The position numbers and the translations under genes were made by a program. Below, in pieces: positions 58,384-58,740 of a stretch of DNA of 58,740 nt. How positions within the stretch are numbered: position 1 is the stretch's first letter; every line of letters starts with the position of its first letter. Under the pieces are notes generated by a model. That model did no database searches and was not told the DNA's origin. It was given only the letters and a program-made list of their open reading frames with translations. Source of the stretch: Mariniphaga sp. (GTDB lineage: Bacteria; Bacteroidota; Bacteroidia; Bacteroidales; Prolixibacteraceae); contig JAHYIT010000017.1 of the NCBI GenBank assembly GCA_019429205.1, positions 1 to 58,740 on the forward strand. The letters are read 5' to 3'.

Positions 58384-58486
58384 TTCGAAAAGGATTCTAT
58401 TTTTTTGAGAATTAATTTAGGGGAAAGTTTCGGTTGCAATCTTTAAAAAATGAAACAATCGATTCTGTAAAAAGAAGGAATCCTTT

Positions 58487-58740
58487 TTAATACCGCAGAA
58501 TATCATCCAGGCCTTGTTTGAGTTCCTGAAGTTGTTGCTGTGTAATTTCTCCAATTTTTTTGACCAGCCGTTCTTTTGAAACTGACCGGATTTGAAATAT
58601 TACAGCTTCCGATTTTTCCATCAGACCGTTTGTTTCGTTTGGCACTAAAACAATATTGCCTTTGTAACCTTTTATTTTTGTTGTTAGCGGGCAGGTTATT
58701 ACAACATGCATCATACTATTTAACAAGTTTCCGCTAAGAA
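58487..58740 (-). CDS. MazF/PemK-family toxin, 5' end outside the window
   Basis: The last 84 residues of a MazF-type endoribonuclease. Open to the window edge; LSGNLLNSMMHVVITCPLTT is the family's central strand region, followed by KGNIVLVPNETNGLMEKSEAV and IRSVSKERLVKKIGEI. The start and the expected antitoxin gene lie beyond 58740. It is only distantly related to the toxin at 37828-38172. Between its stop and the fumarase stop (58384-58486) I see no clear terminator. Confidence 0.85.
   Translation of the reverse strand, partial: LSGNLLNSMMHVVITCPLTTKIKGYKGNIVLVPNETNGLMEKSEAVIFQIRSVSKERLVKKIGEITQQQLQELKQGLDDILRY

Noticed and set aside
58471-58486. Terminator between fumarase and the MazF-type gene
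   Set aside because: The local stem is only about 5 bp and the better inverted match lies 80 bases away, so it is not convincing.

Overview
The window reads as a chromosomal segment from an anaerobic or facultative member of the Bacteroidota, most like the Marinilabiliales/Prolixibacteraceae group (inference from gene content, no search run). Pointers are Bacteroidota-type -7 boxes (TAnnTTTG) before several genes, a SerA with the PKK active-site variant, a guaB/PpiC/SurA/MoxR block, a creD regulatory cluster, a PBP1C/alpha-2-macroglobulin pair, and a membrane pyrophosphatase beside an NAD(H)-linked [FeFe] hydrogenase. No tRNA, rRNA, CRISPR, prophage or intact insertion sequence was seen.

Layout. 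1-2.1 kb: end of serA and a DUF1015 gene, closed by a terminator. 2.2-8.9 kb: a receiver/PEP-pyruvate-binding fusion protein, the ion-pumping pyrophosphatase hppA, and a dihydroorotate dehydrogenase-like flavoprotein. 9.0-16.5 kb: the hydrogenase locus. PAS and SpoIIE-type phosphatase genes run leftward; relics of a PHP gene and an ATPase gene, then HndB-, HydB-, HydA- and HydC-like subunits, run rightward. A decayed four-helix-bundle gene lies between hydA and hydC. 16.7-31.4 kb: htpG, a class V aminotransferase, pbpC with a giant alpha-2-macroglobulin, a patatin, a B3/B4-domain protein and an acyltransferase. 31.4-35.4 kb: creD, a winged-helix regulator and a membrane protein sharing a palindromic operator, then a sulfatase. 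35.5-44.5 kb: a leftward leucine/isoleucine operon (leader peptide, leuA, leuC, leuD, second leuA-like gene, leuB, ilvA). 44.6-53 kb: OstA-like protein, MoxR ATPase, three periplasmic foldase-type proteins and guaB, with recQ divergent. 55-58.7 kb: esterase, class I fumarase and a cut-off MazF-type toxin.

The most interesting structures are not ordinary genes. First, upstream of leuA is a complete translation-coupled attenuator: a 23-residue leader peptide with 13 Ile/Leu/Val residues, and four RNA segments able to form mutually exclusive 1:2, 2:3 and 3:4 (terminator) pairings. Second, an intact and a decayed S23/IVS-type four-helix-bundle gene each sit between operon genes, and both are bracketed by inverted arrays of degenerate 7-bp repeats that run into the neighbour's stop codon; this looks like an uncharacterised insertion cassette. 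Third, two regulatory genes normally found with hydrogenases of this type survive only as end fragments, while the PAS and phosphatase genes remain intact. Fourth, a near-identical dyad overlaps both promoters of the creD cluster. The leu operon also carries a MazF-type toxin-antitoxin pair, a heptamer array and an 18-bp palindrome, so it appears to be an insertion hotspot.
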